Origin: Gnetum montanum
Lineage: Eukaryota; Streptophyta; Gnetopsida; Gnetales; Gnetaceae
Direction: 5' to 3'
DNA length: 53,237 bases
Assembly (NCBI GenBank): GCA_015680685.1
Contig: MNCI01005943.1
Location: 172,751-225,987 of the forward strand
The position numbers were made by a program, and so were the translations under genes. Below the pieces are notes generated by a model. That model was not told the DNA's origin. It saw nothing but the letters and a program-made list of their open reading frames with translations, and did no database searches. Below are positions 10,330-22,583 of this stretch, piece by piece. Positions within the stretch are counted from its first letter, which is position 1. The number at the start of each line of letters is the position of its first letter.

Positions 10330-13300
10330 TATCCCCATATCTTTACATAGAGATGGCAACCAATGCTCATCTAGAGTTTTGGTGAAGCCATCATCTAGTT
10401 GGCTCTCGGTTCCAATAAACTCTAGCATTACATGACCATGTTGTATGTTCCCATATAGAGTGATAGTGAATCTTAATATGTTTGGTACAAGAATGTTAGA
10501 TTGGATTCTTTATCACGTTGATGGAACTGTTGTTATCAAAGTAAATAGGAGTTGAGTCTACATTTACTCCTAAATCTTTAAGAGTTTCTTTCATCCAAAG
10601 TAATTGAGCACAATAACTATTGGCAAAGATATATTCAACCTTTGCTATTGAGAGAGTTGTAGAGCTTTGCTTCTTGGTTAGCTAAGAGACAAGACTTCTC
10701 CCCAAGAAGGAATAGTTTCCACTCAGGCTACATTGATCATCAAAACAACCTACCCAATCTACATCATAATAACTAACAAGATCAAGAGAGGAATCCTTTG
10801 GATACCAAAGGCCCCAATTAGTGGTACCTTCTAGGTAGTGAAAAATACATTTAATAGCCTAGTAATGAGAATATTTTGAGACTGATTGATATCTAGCACA
10901 CAATACTACACTTAAAGCCATATCTAGTCTACTAGTAGTTAAATAAGAAAGACTACTAATCATTCTTCTATAAAGCTTGGGATTAGCTAACTTACCTTGA
11001 TCATCTTTAACAAGTTTAGAATTTGTAGCCAAAGGAGTACCTTTAACTTTGACGTCAGCTAAGCCATATTTGAGTAGAAGAACTTTTACATATTTGGTTT
11101 GACATATGAAGGCTCCATCAATTGTTTGATAGATTTGAAACCCAAGAAAGTTCTTGAGTTCTTCCATCATGATCATTTCAAATTCACATTGCATGAGCTC
11201 AAAAAATTTCTTGTAAATAATTTTTTTAGTGGCACAAAAAATAATATGATCAACATAGATCTAAACAATTAGAAGATATTTACCTTCTCTTTTAAGAAAT
11301 AATGTAACATTAGCTTTACCTCCTTCAAATCTATTTGATGTGAGGTGTTGAGAAAGCCTTTCATACCAAGCTCTTGCAACTTGTTTAAGACCATAGAGAG
11401 ATTTTTTAAATCTTGTAGAAATGATTAGTATGATGGAATAAACAAATACTTTAGGTTTTTCAATGTAAATTTCTTCTTGTATGCTTCCATTTAAGAATGC
11501 ACTTCTAAAATCCATTTGATAGAGCTTGATGTTGTTAATGCTAGCATAGGCAAGAAGAAGTCTAATATATTCCATCCTAGCAATAGGAGCAAAATTTTCA
11601 TCAAAATCTATTCCTTCCTATTGGTTGTATCCTTTGGCAACCAATCTAGCCTTGTTTTTAATGATGTTTCCAGTATCATCAATCTTGTTCCTAAAGACAC
11701 ATGTTGTTCCAATAACAAGTTTATTGATGGGCCTAGCTGTTAATTCCCATACATCATTTCTATAAAATTGAATAAGTTTGTCTTGCATAGCATAAATCCA
11801 TCCTTCCTCTTTTTTGGCTTCCTTAAAGGTTTTGGGTTCAAGTTGGGAGAGATGCGGAAAAGACATAAATCTCTTTGATTTGGCTTCTAGTATGAACACC
11901 ATTTTGAACTTCCCCAATGACATCATTAAGAGAGTTAGTTTGGCTAAGTTTGGGAATTTTTGGTTGAGTGGGGGATATCTCTTGATCATCATCTTCTTCT
12001 TCTTCATGATCACTACTAGATTCTAAATTTTTGTCATCTTGTGCTATGGTTGAGCTAGATGGTTTTTAAATGGGAATAGTTTCACCATTAGTTGAGGAAA
12101 AGGAATGTCATGATCATCTATTTTACTATTTATGATTTCCTCTATTGTATTCATTCTTTTGTAAAATACTTTGTAAGCCCTAGTAACTAGAGAATAACCT
12201 AAGAAAATGCCCTTATCAATTTTTGCATCAAACTTTTCCAAGTTATCTTTATCATTCAGAATATAGCATTTTTAACCAAAAACATGAAAATAAGCTATTG
12301 AAGGTTTCCTACTAGTCCATAATTCATAAGGAGTTTTAGAAGTAAATCATCTTACCAAAAATATATTGGACACATAACAAGTAGTGTTGATGGCTTTGGC
12401 CCAAAAGTGATGAGGAAGACTTCAATCATTTAATATCATTCTCCCCATTTTGTTTAAGATTCTATTTTTCCATTTAGATAATACATTTTTTTGAGGAGTT
12501 CTTGTAGTAAAGAATTAATGTAGAATACCATTCATTTGAAAAAACTATTCAAACTTTTCATTTTTGAACTCACATCCATTATCACTTTTGATGAATTTAA
12601 TACCACATCCTTTTTCTTTTTAGATTTGACTTATAATTCTCAAAAAATGATCAAATACTTCATCTTTGTGATATAGAAAGGAAACCCAAGTAAAGCTAGA
12701 ATAATCATCAACAAGGGTAAAAAAAATATCTTATCTTTCCTAAGCTAAGAGTTTGAATTGGACCAACCACATCCATATGAAGTAGAGCTAAGGGATGAGC
12801 AATAGAAATGCAATTTTTCTTACCAAACCTCACCCTTGTTTGTTTCCCTTTCTAACAAGCTTCACATGTATTTAGATTGAAATCTTTGAGCTTAGGGGAC
12901 CACACACCATTTCCTTTGATACTAAGGTTTAAAGAATTTCCTTATTTATGTGGCCCAAATTCCTATGCCAGAGATGTGTATCATTTACACAACTTACTAA
13001 ACACTTGGATTCAAGATTATGAGAATTTCCAAAAATAGTGGTATGCACATTTCCTTTTATAGATCCTTCAATCACAATATTCCCTATAGGTAAATCTTGT
13101 ATTATAAAATTTTCTTTTCAAAAGGTAACATTAAGATTTGAATCACAAAGCTAACTTACACTAAGAAGGTTATGTTTTAATCCATCCATGAAAAACACTT
13201 TTTTTATAGTTGGTAATCCCTTACCTTTATCTCCTATGGTACCAATACCTATTATAGGTGGGTCCATGTCATCTCCAAATGTGATTGTTCCACAATTCTA

Positions 13301-13600
13301 TTCTGGGAACTGGCTGAAGTAGGATTTGTCACCTATCATATGTCTTGAACACCCACTATCGATATACCATGTGCTAGTGTTGTCATTGGAAAGAATCATT
13401 TGAGCCATCAAATTATTCTTAGTCTTTTCTTCTTTTTCTTTCCATACCTACACGATTTTCTTCCAAGGCTACAAAGACCAAGAATAGTGATGCATTTTAT
13501 GATAGCAAAAATCTTGAATATGGTCATATTTACCACAAAAGAAGCATTTCAAGGTTTTTGGTTTAGAATATTTACTAGACCTTTTTTTTGTCTTTGTACT
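10330..13600 (-). pseudogene. Copia Gag-Pol remnant of element C (knuckle, protease, integrase, RT, RNase H)
   Basis: Read on the minus strand, several frames contain, in order: a CCHC knuckle (CFFCGKYDHIQDFC, about 13500-13550); protease (WYIDSGCSRHM, about 13340-13372); GAG-pre-integrase (LWHRNLGH, about 12955-12977); integrase with DVVGPIQT and SDNGCEF; RT with QMDFRSAFLNG, LYGLKQ and an IYVDHIIF active site where the second Asp of YVDD is His; and RNase H (DNNSSINVIKNP). Stops and frameshifts occur throughout; the longest remaining frames are 10859-11194, 11261-11575 and 11618-12013. The copy cannot be autonomous. The protein would copy element RNA into DNA and insert it into the genome. 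Confidence 0.88.
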
Positions 13601-14036
13601 TATCCATAGATTTTTTGTTCATCTACTCAATCATATTTTTTAGTCTTTGATTCTCAACCCTAAGGTCTAAGTTTTTCTTTTTGAGATAAGAGCATTCATC
13701 ACTAAGTACTCTAATTTTTATTTCCTTGGCATGCAAAGCAATTTTATCTCAATACACAAATTTTGGAAATAAGGAATTTTATGATAAAATATTTCATACC
13801 TTTCCTCAAAGGAATTGTCACTTCAGTAATCATAGGAATTGTCAACATTACAATAATAGTCTTCTATATTTTTGAATTTAGGGAAGGAAATGAGATACTT
13901 ACCATTACAATAGATGTGATAAATGAATTGAACACACCAATTGATGATGTACATTAGGCTCTTTGTCTAGATGTTTTTGATGTTGATGGTCCCTTCCATG
14001 TTCACTCTTGAATATTGATGTAGAGAGCAAGAGTTC

Positions 14037-14051
14037 CAAGCTTTGATACCA
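14037..14051 (-). other. Primer-binding site of element C (initiator Met tRNA type)
   Basis: The minus strand reads TGGTATCAAAGCTTG next to the 5' LTR. TGGTATCAGAGC is the usual PBS of plant copia elements, complementary to the 3' end of initiator methionyl tRNA; one base differs here. Confidence 0.85.
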
Positions 14052-14060
14052 CTTGTAGAT

Positions 14061-15165
14061 CGTTGAATTTAGAAGTTGGGGATGAATAAGTTCCTAAATT
14101 TGAAATTCTTTTACACAAAGAGCACACCAATTTTAACGTGGTTCCCCAACTTGGGTAGTCCACACTTGGAAGGTAGTTCATAAGCACACCTATGGAATTT
14201 GTTACTTCCAAATTGTGGTTTGAAGGATCCACACCCTGTACAATCTTCAAGTCCCACTCCAAAGTGTTGTGATGCTACACCAACCACTCAACCCCGTAAG
14301 ACCCCATCAAGCTTGAAATGTGGTTTCTAGGCTTCCACAATCTTGAGCTTTGCTCAAGAGTGTTGTGCTGCAACACCAACCACTCAATCCGATAGGATCC
14401 TGACAAGCTCAATCAAGATGCCTTCCATAAGAATCACCCCATAGGGCAACAAGGGAGAACAATAATTACAAGGGATGAATGCAACTTGGTTTGCTAATCC
14501 TTATACTTTGAGGTACAACACACTTTACAATGGAAAAATGATAATATAATGAGAAACAATAATGGTTACAAATGATTAGATAATGATAGTACAAGAGCTT
14601 TTTTTTATTTCCCAAAGAATATGATGTCTTCTTATAGCTACCATTTTTCTAAATCCATCTTGAAAATCATACAATGGATAGCTCATGGTAGCTAATGATC
14701 ATGGAAGATTTCTTCTTTGTGCCTAAGATGTCTTTTTGTATTTGCCCTCCATTATGGGAAGACATCTTTTTTTGAGAAAGATGTCTTTCTAAAATCTTCA
14801 TTCTACGAAGATATATTTGTCTAATGAAATATGTCTTTCTAAAAATAGCCTACATTTTGTGAATATGTCTTTGTCTAGTGAAGATGCCTTTGCCTAAGGA
14901 AAGACATCTGTTGTTTCTTGAAGACGTATTTACCCAATCATCCTTTAATTCTACCAAGACGTCTAGTGTTTCTCGTAGATGTCTTTCTTTAACTTCCTTT
15001 GAATGATGAATTATTCATTCTTTATCCATGCTCATCAAACTTCTAAAAATCTTATTGTCTTAATCCGAGGCATTGTCCTACAAGCACAACAATCATAGAC
15101 ACACAAACAACCTATGTTCTCCATTTTCCTTTTCCTTAAGGTTTTGACATACCAAAAGATCAACA
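14061..15165 (-). repeat. 5' LTR of element C
   Basis: It is collinear with the left LTR: the same GGTTCCCCAACTTGGGTAGT segment (near 14140), the same trinucleotide-rich AGATGTCTT cluster (about 14720-14990) and the same AAAAGATCAACA end. The inner terminal TG has become CG. The PBS abuts its inner end. Confidence 0.85.
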
Positions 15166-17204
15166 ATCATGGATTATATCTGGTATGATACTCTATTCTT
15201 CCAAGTTATCAATTTTCTATAGTTAATTTGTAAGCAATAATTTGAAAAGCAAGATCAAGTCTTACCATCTAGAATGTGGCCATCCAACCATATTTCCCTT
15301 ATGAACGAATTACAACTAAATCCTTTGATCCCTATAGAAAGATGAAGAATAGGGAGTTTCTTAATACTTACTCTACTTTTTATTTTCCTTAATTTTATTT
15401 CTTTATTTAATTTATATTCTTAAAATTAGATAAGTAAATATCCATTAGTAAAAAAAAATTGGGATAAGGATTTGTTCTACCTTCACTTGGGTAACCAGAG
15501 AACAGAAGATGTACATAGTGTAACCTTAACTAGAACTTGTGATTGGTAGTTGATAGACTTTTAATTCACCTCTTGTGATGGCCTTGAAATTAATTTAATT
15601 TATTAATATGATAATAGACTTATTTTTCCTTATATTTCCTTCTCAGTAGAGAATATTAAAACCTCATTTACAAAGAGAAATTAAAGCATTGGATATAGAG
15701 AAAAATCCTTATGCAAATTTCTTTAAGGGCAAACAAAAGCTGAGAAGGATAGTTTGTCATGTCCTCATTCTCAAATGGTACTATTTTATAGTAAGGAGTT
15801 GTAATTATTATTTTAAAACCTTTAATGAAAGGGTGTGTTGTAATTACAAACATGTTTCTTGAGGGAAACCTTTAGAGGTTTAACCTAACATATTTATATT
15901 AATAACTTAATAGTCATGCTAGCATGGAGTTGTAACGTTGATAATGGCAAGTGGTGAGTGTCAAGTAAGAAGGAAAGGAAGGCACTTGACCACCCCTTCT
16001 AATCATGTCTAGGCCTAAACATGCAAATAATATTAGATTTCCTCTAAGGAATATATGCTAAAGGAAGACAACCCTAAGAACTCTCAGAGCATGACCTAGA
16101 TATACTTGTTTAATTTCAGTTCCTTTATTAATAAAGTTCATTTTCATTTCCTTCTTCAAATATGCTATTTTTTTCGTATATTTTTTGTATGTAAGAAATT
16201 TTGAAAAATGTTTTTATTTTGCAAATTTTTAGCATCTTGATCTATCCAATGATGTGGATGGCCTAACTTAGAAAAATTGATTTTTTTTTCTAGTTTTGTA
16301 ATTGTGATATCTTCATGATATAGACACATTTTGGGCTAATGTTAGGCTTATTTAAAAGATCATTTTGCAATCTATCAACTTGTAAAAGCCTAGATTAATT
16401 GGAATTTATTTGATTATTCAAAATGGCCCAAAATAGGGGTTTGAAATAAAATTGTTCACAATAGAAATTGATAAATTGCAAGATAAATATCTTGATGATC
16501 GGAAAGAGTTATGAAGTGAGTGAATATTTGATTCAAATATCTTTCAACAATCTACGTGTCTGCAAAATTTGGAATTAATTTGAGTTGATTTTATTGTTGA
16601 AATCTGTAATACATGAGTGGCCTCGAATGTAATTGTTCAACTTTTTTAGTTAATGAATTCGTGAATATGATGAGTTGATAGATGGATGAACTTGTAATGG
16701 GATAAACTGTGAAATTGTAAATAGAATTACAAATGATAAATAGGATATGAGATTATCAAATAAATTGTGAAATTGGTGATGTGAGATTTAGTGACTAAAA
16801 TTTGATGAATGTTAATTGCTGATAAATTGAAAATAGTGACAAAATAATGAGATCAATAGAGAAAATTCTGTAATATCTGCAATCATCTTTCTTCAGCATT
16901 AATTTGTCTCAAAGGCATCAATTGCTCATGCTTACAAACATGATTTGTCCACATTTAAGTCCAAATAATGGGTCCATAATAGAATATGATGGGATAAGCC
17001 TATTTTATGACATATTAGGCTAGAAATTCAAGAGACATGAGAGATTGGGGTCATTCTCTAATTGCATCTTTCCATTAATCTTTTAATAAAATAAAAAAAA
17101 TTATCTTTTTGTTTGATGTGATGACAAACTGCAAATTTAACTTGTTTTTTTCTTGTTTATCTTATTCGACACATGAAACATGACACACTACCTCTAACAG
17201 TATC
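15166..17204. other. AT-rich sequence, possibly a decayed LTR
   Basis: No protein-coding motif is visible. TGTGATGGCCTTGAAATTAA at 15574 could be the 5' end of the chromovirus-like LTR whose 3' end is at 17262, because such LTRs often begin TGTGATG; there is no PPT in front of it, so this is only a suggestion. Confidence 0.25.
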
Positions 17205-17262
17205 TTGTTGAATATAACATATATTTTTCATTTCTTATGACATCTAAGAATAGGATGTCACA
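17205..17262 (+). repeat. Second copy of the decayed LTR 3' end
   Basis: The segment with GACATCTAAGAATAGGATGTC and ending GGATGTCACA (17262) aligns over about 50 bases with 7075-7125, at roughly 70 to 75 percent identity by eye. The pair may be the two LTR ends of one old element interrupted by copia element C. Confidence 0.35.
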
Positions 17263-19126
17263 ATAGTGCTTAAATTCAACCTCAATTTCTTAATTTTCCA
17301 TGCAAAAGGATCATTGCATTGGGTCTCAATGATTATCAAGTAATAGAACATAAGAGTAGTAGTAGTTTTCATTAATTTTTTTGGCCATAAGTTGGCTTGT
17401 AATCTTTTAACCTTGATTTCATTGTTATTTTCCACTTGACTATGATTTCATTGCTAGTTGTGGTGCTTGTATTCTAAAGGCTAAAAAGATAAGTGTAGTG
17501 TGACTTGGACGCTACTTGGACATAATCATAATACAAGTGGTGCATAAGCAACAAGAATCATTGAAGTCTAAAATTTTGACTAGAATTGGGATGCAATCCC
17601 AACACATTCTTAAAGCAAATTGTAAGGATGAACATTACTTTAACATGAGAGGCTTTGTAACTCTTGTTACTTTTGGGTCTTAAATTTTTTATTATGGCAA
17701 ATACCTACAAGTCACAATGGACTTCGAATGACATGTATATGGAAAAACAAGACATAATTGTATGAATTCAAAATTTAAGAGACATAAAGTCCAATTAAGG
17801 ATGAAAATCAACAAAAAAAACTTTCATAGTCATAGATCTATGCCTCAACATTACATGTGTTATCAATTAACAAAGATTTAACAAAAATCTAGGGATCTTG
17901 GCCCTTTTAATATATCAAACACTACAAATCCTTAGAGGTTTATAAAATTCTTTCATAAAAACACAAGAGCTAGCTTTTGATGCTTAGAACTAGTGAGCAC
18001 AATCATGGATTTACAATCTACATGCATTTATGTACTTGGATGTTAACAATTTCTTTGCAATTGAATAGATGAATGTGAAATAGAAGAGGATTTGAAGATA
18101 ACTCTAAACAATCCTCCTCAAACCCTAAAAGATAGATGAAATTTATTATGTATAAACTAAAAAATGGATATAAAATTCTCGTATTTTTGTATATTTGAAA
18201 GATTTGACCAAGGAATGAGATATCATTGATGGATTTTAATGATAAACTTTTCAAAATTCAATGACCATTCATAGAAACATTCATATCTAGCTTTAATTAA
18301 TACATGCTAACATCTATTGTGATATGAATGTGAAATATAATTTTCAAATGTAACATGACAATAAAATTATGTGATATATGTGAAATCTCTTGTAATATAC
18401 GTGAAATCCATGCAAAAAGCTATGAAATAAAGTTGTAAAATAGAGATATAAGCCTAGCTCATGAGAAATAATGTGAAATCATTAAGAAATGAACAAGAAA
18501 GAAAAGCAAAGACAATTGAAGCCTTGAAGACTTCAACACAAAAGGATTTCATCCACACATTAAGTTCAAATAAGAGAGCTATAGACTTTATTTATAGATT
18601 TTGGATAGGGAGAACTTTGCCAAAAGTGGCATGGTCATAAATGAAAACACAATAATCCCTTTTTTATCTTTTTGCCCTTTGGATTGGACTATGACTTTTA
18701 ATATAAAGACAAATTTAAGAATTATAACTTCTAACTCCTAAATGATTGCTACAACTTGAAACAAGACAATACAAAGAATATAAAAATTAAACCAAGGACC
18801 AAACTTTATGTCATTGGACTTAGACAGACAAGACAATTTTTCCATTATACTCAACAAAAATTTGTTGTTAGCTTTGGTCATTGATTATAAGTATAAAGAA
18901 TATATTAATTGTTACTTAAAATAATACAAACATTTGATACTTAGACAAATGTTGACTATTACAAGAAGAGATAAATTGCATAATATAAACATTAAAGGAA
19001 GGTTTAAAATGACTTTTTGTTTTAAATAAGCTACAAGAATTGTGTCTTAATATAATTTGCTTATGTTCAAGGAAGATAAGATAATGAACCTATCAAAAAA
19101 TATTGCCACATCACAATTCTAATAAA
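17263..19126. other. AT-rich intergenic sequence
   Basis: I see no gene, RNA gene or clear repeat. The short open frames have no recognisable motif and lie in sequence of uniform low GC. Confidence 0.45.
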
Positions 19127-19510
19127 GCCATCAAAAGGAAGACCAAAAAACACATAAGAAAAAACAAGTAAAGATCATCATTATCCTAGTGCCTTTATCC
19201 TACCTATGATGCATTGACCATTAAGTTAGGCTATGGATTTGATAATGACTTATTATAGTTGATTATTTACTTGATGCCATAGTTCCTGAATGTATATTTT
19301 TACTATGCTCCTAGGTGAGTAGCCAAAAGAAATACAAAAAAAATACATGGGAAAAATAATTAAAGATCATCATCATCTTGGTGCCTTTATTCCATCTATG
19401 ATGGGTTGACCATTAAAGTAGGCGAAAAAATTGACAATGACTTATTATGGCCAACTATTTACTTAATGTCATAGTTCCTCAACATATAGTTTTACTATGC
19501 TCCTAGATGA
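19127..19510 (+). repeat. Tandem duplication of about 190 bp
   Basis: The segment 19127-19318 is repeated, diverged, at 19319-19510. Both copies contain AAAGATCATCAT, GTGCCTTTAT, ATGATG...TTGACCATTAA, AATGACTTATTAT and end TTTTACTATGCTCCTAG, with an offset of about 192 bases. No reading frame spans it. Confidence 0.8.
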
Positions 19511-20493
19511 CGTGTCTCAACATACTCTTTGGAATCAAACTCACAAGCTACACATTCTAACCAAGTGAGAAATGTCTCATTATCATCTTAGAAATGTCTC
19601 GTGAATGAAAAAATGATTAAAGATGATAACAAGAAATTGTAGATAGACACGAATGTAGTTCTTAATAGAGGTAAATAGCTAAATAGAACCTATATATGTA
19701 ACCCCATTTTATTGGGACAACCACAGGATGATGGCAATAGCTTACAGAAAAATAATATTTTTATTTCTTTAATAGTAATTCTAATATAAAGAAAAGGGAA
19801 GCTTCTAGAACTTCCAAGTTAAAAACACATAATCATGAGGTTCATATTCACAATTTTTTTTTCTTTTAATTTATAAAACAAGTAGTAAGCTGGTGTATCA
19901 CATGTTAACAACGCTTAAAAAAACAAGATGAAGCAACAAGAGATATCAATGTAAAGCTATACAAGCTTCTAACTTACAAAGGTCAAAATTGGGTGCATAA
20001 ATTGTACTGCTGAGTTGGCAACTTCCAATAAACCTAAGATAATCCAAACATTTTTTCTTTAATGATGTTTCACTTCTTTTGAGAGAGATAAATCTCCTTC
20101 TTTGAACTTGTTCCAGTACCATGTTTGACGTAGCTTGTCACAAGAAATTATTGATTAGCAACTAACATTTTGTTTACAATATTCCAGATCTTTACACCAA
20201 AAATTTCCCTACATGGAAGAATAGTTAACGGATGGTGATATGTCATCATGCTGCAAATACCATCATTGTCCCTATCTCAATTGTTTAGATTCATGTTTTT
20301 CATGTTAGATGAATGTGGCTTTCCATGTCTGGTGTCATGCTTTCTACAAATCCATTCGTTCCAGCTGGCTACTTCTTTTTGCTTAATTTCATTTTTCATT
20401 GACTATGGATAAGTCCAATACCATGATATGAGTTTGTATGCAACTTCCACACATATGGTACATGTTACTAGTAACTTAACTTAGGTCTTTGAC

Positions 20494-22315
20494 TGAAACA
20501 CCATAAAATTTCAAGACCCTCATGCCTCACTAGGGTCTTGGAATTTAGGCAAGGACTTTCACAAGTGCAGCGTCATGACAATTCGTCAAGAAAATGTAGG
20601 CACTAATGTTGGACTGTCCAATCCGGCAAGTTTTCTATCTCCAGAGTTGACATGCCTGATGGACTCTCTGACCTGCCCACCTGGACAATTCACCCAGCTG
20701 ACAGTCTACACAGAAACTATGCTAGGAGTTGTCAAAAGTGTTTGGGATAAGCAAAACAATTCGGCAAGTTTTCTAGTGAAGAAGTCTGCTATGCTACGCT
20801 AGGCTATGCAGCGTAGCAAGCCTCGAAAGATAGTTGCTCAAGCATTCAAGTGCAAATTGACAGAATGATTACAAAACAAGTCAAAATTTAATCAACACAA
20901 GGTGCTACGCTATGCAGCGTAGCAAAGGTAAAGCAGAAAGGCCCAGCTTGCCAAGTGATTCCAATAAGAAAGTTGCACTCAGCAAACACTCCAACATCCA
21001 AAATTGACTACCCTGTTTAGCTCTAGGCCTTGAGCAAAGTTTCTTGCTAAAAAATGGTGAATTGAATGAAAAAGTAGGATACACTAGTTGCTACGTTGTG
21101 CTATGCTACATAGTGTAGCACAGCGTAGCAACAATGCAAAAGTAGCAAAAAGTGTTTCAAACATGAGTTCAGCAAGTTCAAAGGCTTCCCGACATAAAGG
21201 ACAAAAGTTTCAATTGTTAGCATGACTAAGCCTCAGAAAAATTATTTAAGCTCCAACGCAAGTTTTAATTAAAACCAGTGGCTATGCTATGCTACGCTAC
21301 GTAGCGTAGCACAGCATAGCAAGCAGCCACTTATGCTACGCCAATGTACTCAACAGCGTGAGTAACGCAACATTGATATAGAAGCATCAAAACATCTTCA
21401 CACAACTCTAGAACTTGTTGATAGCAATCTTTCTCACTCTGGCATCTCCTTGGCAGAATCAGCAATGTTACTTCATTTTTCATGCCCCCTGTTTAGCTTC
21501 CAAAACATTATTCCTATGCTTGACCCTACTTGTAAGAGCAGGGAAGATGTAGTCCTGGAGCGTAAGCTCCATTTTTGTTTGCATTGTTAGCACACTAGAT
21601 CTCGACACATACAGTTTTGGCAGTATAGTCATAGCATAGCCAAGTTCATGCCCAGCATTGCACACCTACATGGTATGGGCACATCAACATCTTGTGGGGT
21701 CCAGGACATGTGGCATCCAAGCCCCATTTCTTGCCTGCTCCTGGCCCTATAAATACGCTAGCAAACAATGCTCAAAGGGTTGGCTTTTTTGCTCAAAGAG
21801 TTTGCATTTTACATTGACAAGAGCAATTGCCTTGATGACTTTTTGCATTGGTTGGTTAGCTCCTTGATTGGATTCTTGGCAAATAAAGTTGGCTTTTTGC
21901 TGCAGTTGGCATAGTTGGCATTTTTCTTGAGCATTCTAGTTATCTTTGAGTTCCTTGTGCATCTCTGGCATTGCATAACCTATTGTACACATTTCAAACA
22001 AGGAAAAGAATTGAATCTGTGACCTTGGGGTAGTGCACTTTCTTACCCGAGTTTGTTCTGCTATTTCTTTACTATTATCGTTATTTTGCATTATTCTCTC
22101 CATTCTACATTTATTGATCATCGATTTACCTTGTGTGTCTTGTATTTGAAAAAACGTTTACATAAGGTTCAGATACACTGACTAAGTCCCTGTCTGATTG
22201 ACCAGACCGTTCAGGGCACCCCATTTCTATTTTTCTCTAGCGCAGCCCTCTCATGGATCCAGGGTTAAATTGTTCACCCGATAAGCTCTCGATGTTCTAG
22301 TTGTTGATGTTTTCA
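20494..22315 (+). repeat. 5' LTR of element D
   Basis: It starts TGAAACACCATAAAATTTCA and ends TGTTTTCA, 15 bases before the PBS. It contains four near-palindromes built from GCTACGCTA/TAGCGTAGC at 20787-20819, 20903-20924, 21089-21130 and 21280-21321, then a TATA box at 21747, and a T-rich R-U5 with repeated GTTGGC words. Differences from the 3' LTR are mostly transitions. Confidence 0.9.
21747..21755 (+). promoter_or_regulatory. TATA box of element D 5' LTR
   Basis: CTATAAATA preceded by GGCC; the identical box stands at 38991-38999 in the 3' LTR. Conservation in both LTRs and the downstream T-rich R-U5 support its role as the genomic RNA promoter. Confidence 0.75.
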
Positions 22316-22330
22316 GTTGCTATAGTTTTT

Positions 22331-22349
22331 TGGCACTAGAAGAAGGGCC
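22331..22349 (+). other. Primer-binding site of element D
   Basis: TGGCACTAGAAGAAGGGCC is preceded by TAGTTTTT and lies 15 bases after the LTR. It matches the PBS of element A at 16 of 19 bases, and the flanking AGTTTTT is also shared. Confidence 0.8.
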
Positions 22350-22583
22350 TTTTGGTGCTTTTTCTATGTCCTACGGGTAGCCCAGCATGCTCTTTGTACC
22401 CCATCATGCACTAGCGTAAACATGACACTCTTTTGTGGTTATTTACACATCGTGTGGTGTAGATTGGTCACAACGATGGTTCCTTTGGAATTTGGCAGGA
22501 TAAAAAGCCTTTGATCTCCTCTTGATTTCTATGTTTTCTAGTTTGTGATTTTCCCTTTTTCACCACTTAAGATAATTTTGACA

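Larger units (their letters stand above)
9023..15165 (-). mobile_element. Ty1/copia retrotransposon, decayed but nearly full-length (element C)
   Basis: Two LTRs of about 1.1 kb in the same orientation flank a Met-tRNA type PBS, gag knuckle, protease, integrase, RT and RNase H in copia order, and a PPT. Wording such as the LYQMDFRSAFLNG and LYGLKQVARAWYERL motifs and the CCHC knuckle place it with plant copia elements close to SIRE-like families. Gag is mostly missing: only about 500 bases separate PBS and knuckle. TGGAT stands immediately left of the element (9018-9022) and again at 15170-15174, four bases beyond the right LTR end, a possible target-site duplication with a small insertion. 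Confidence 0.9.
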
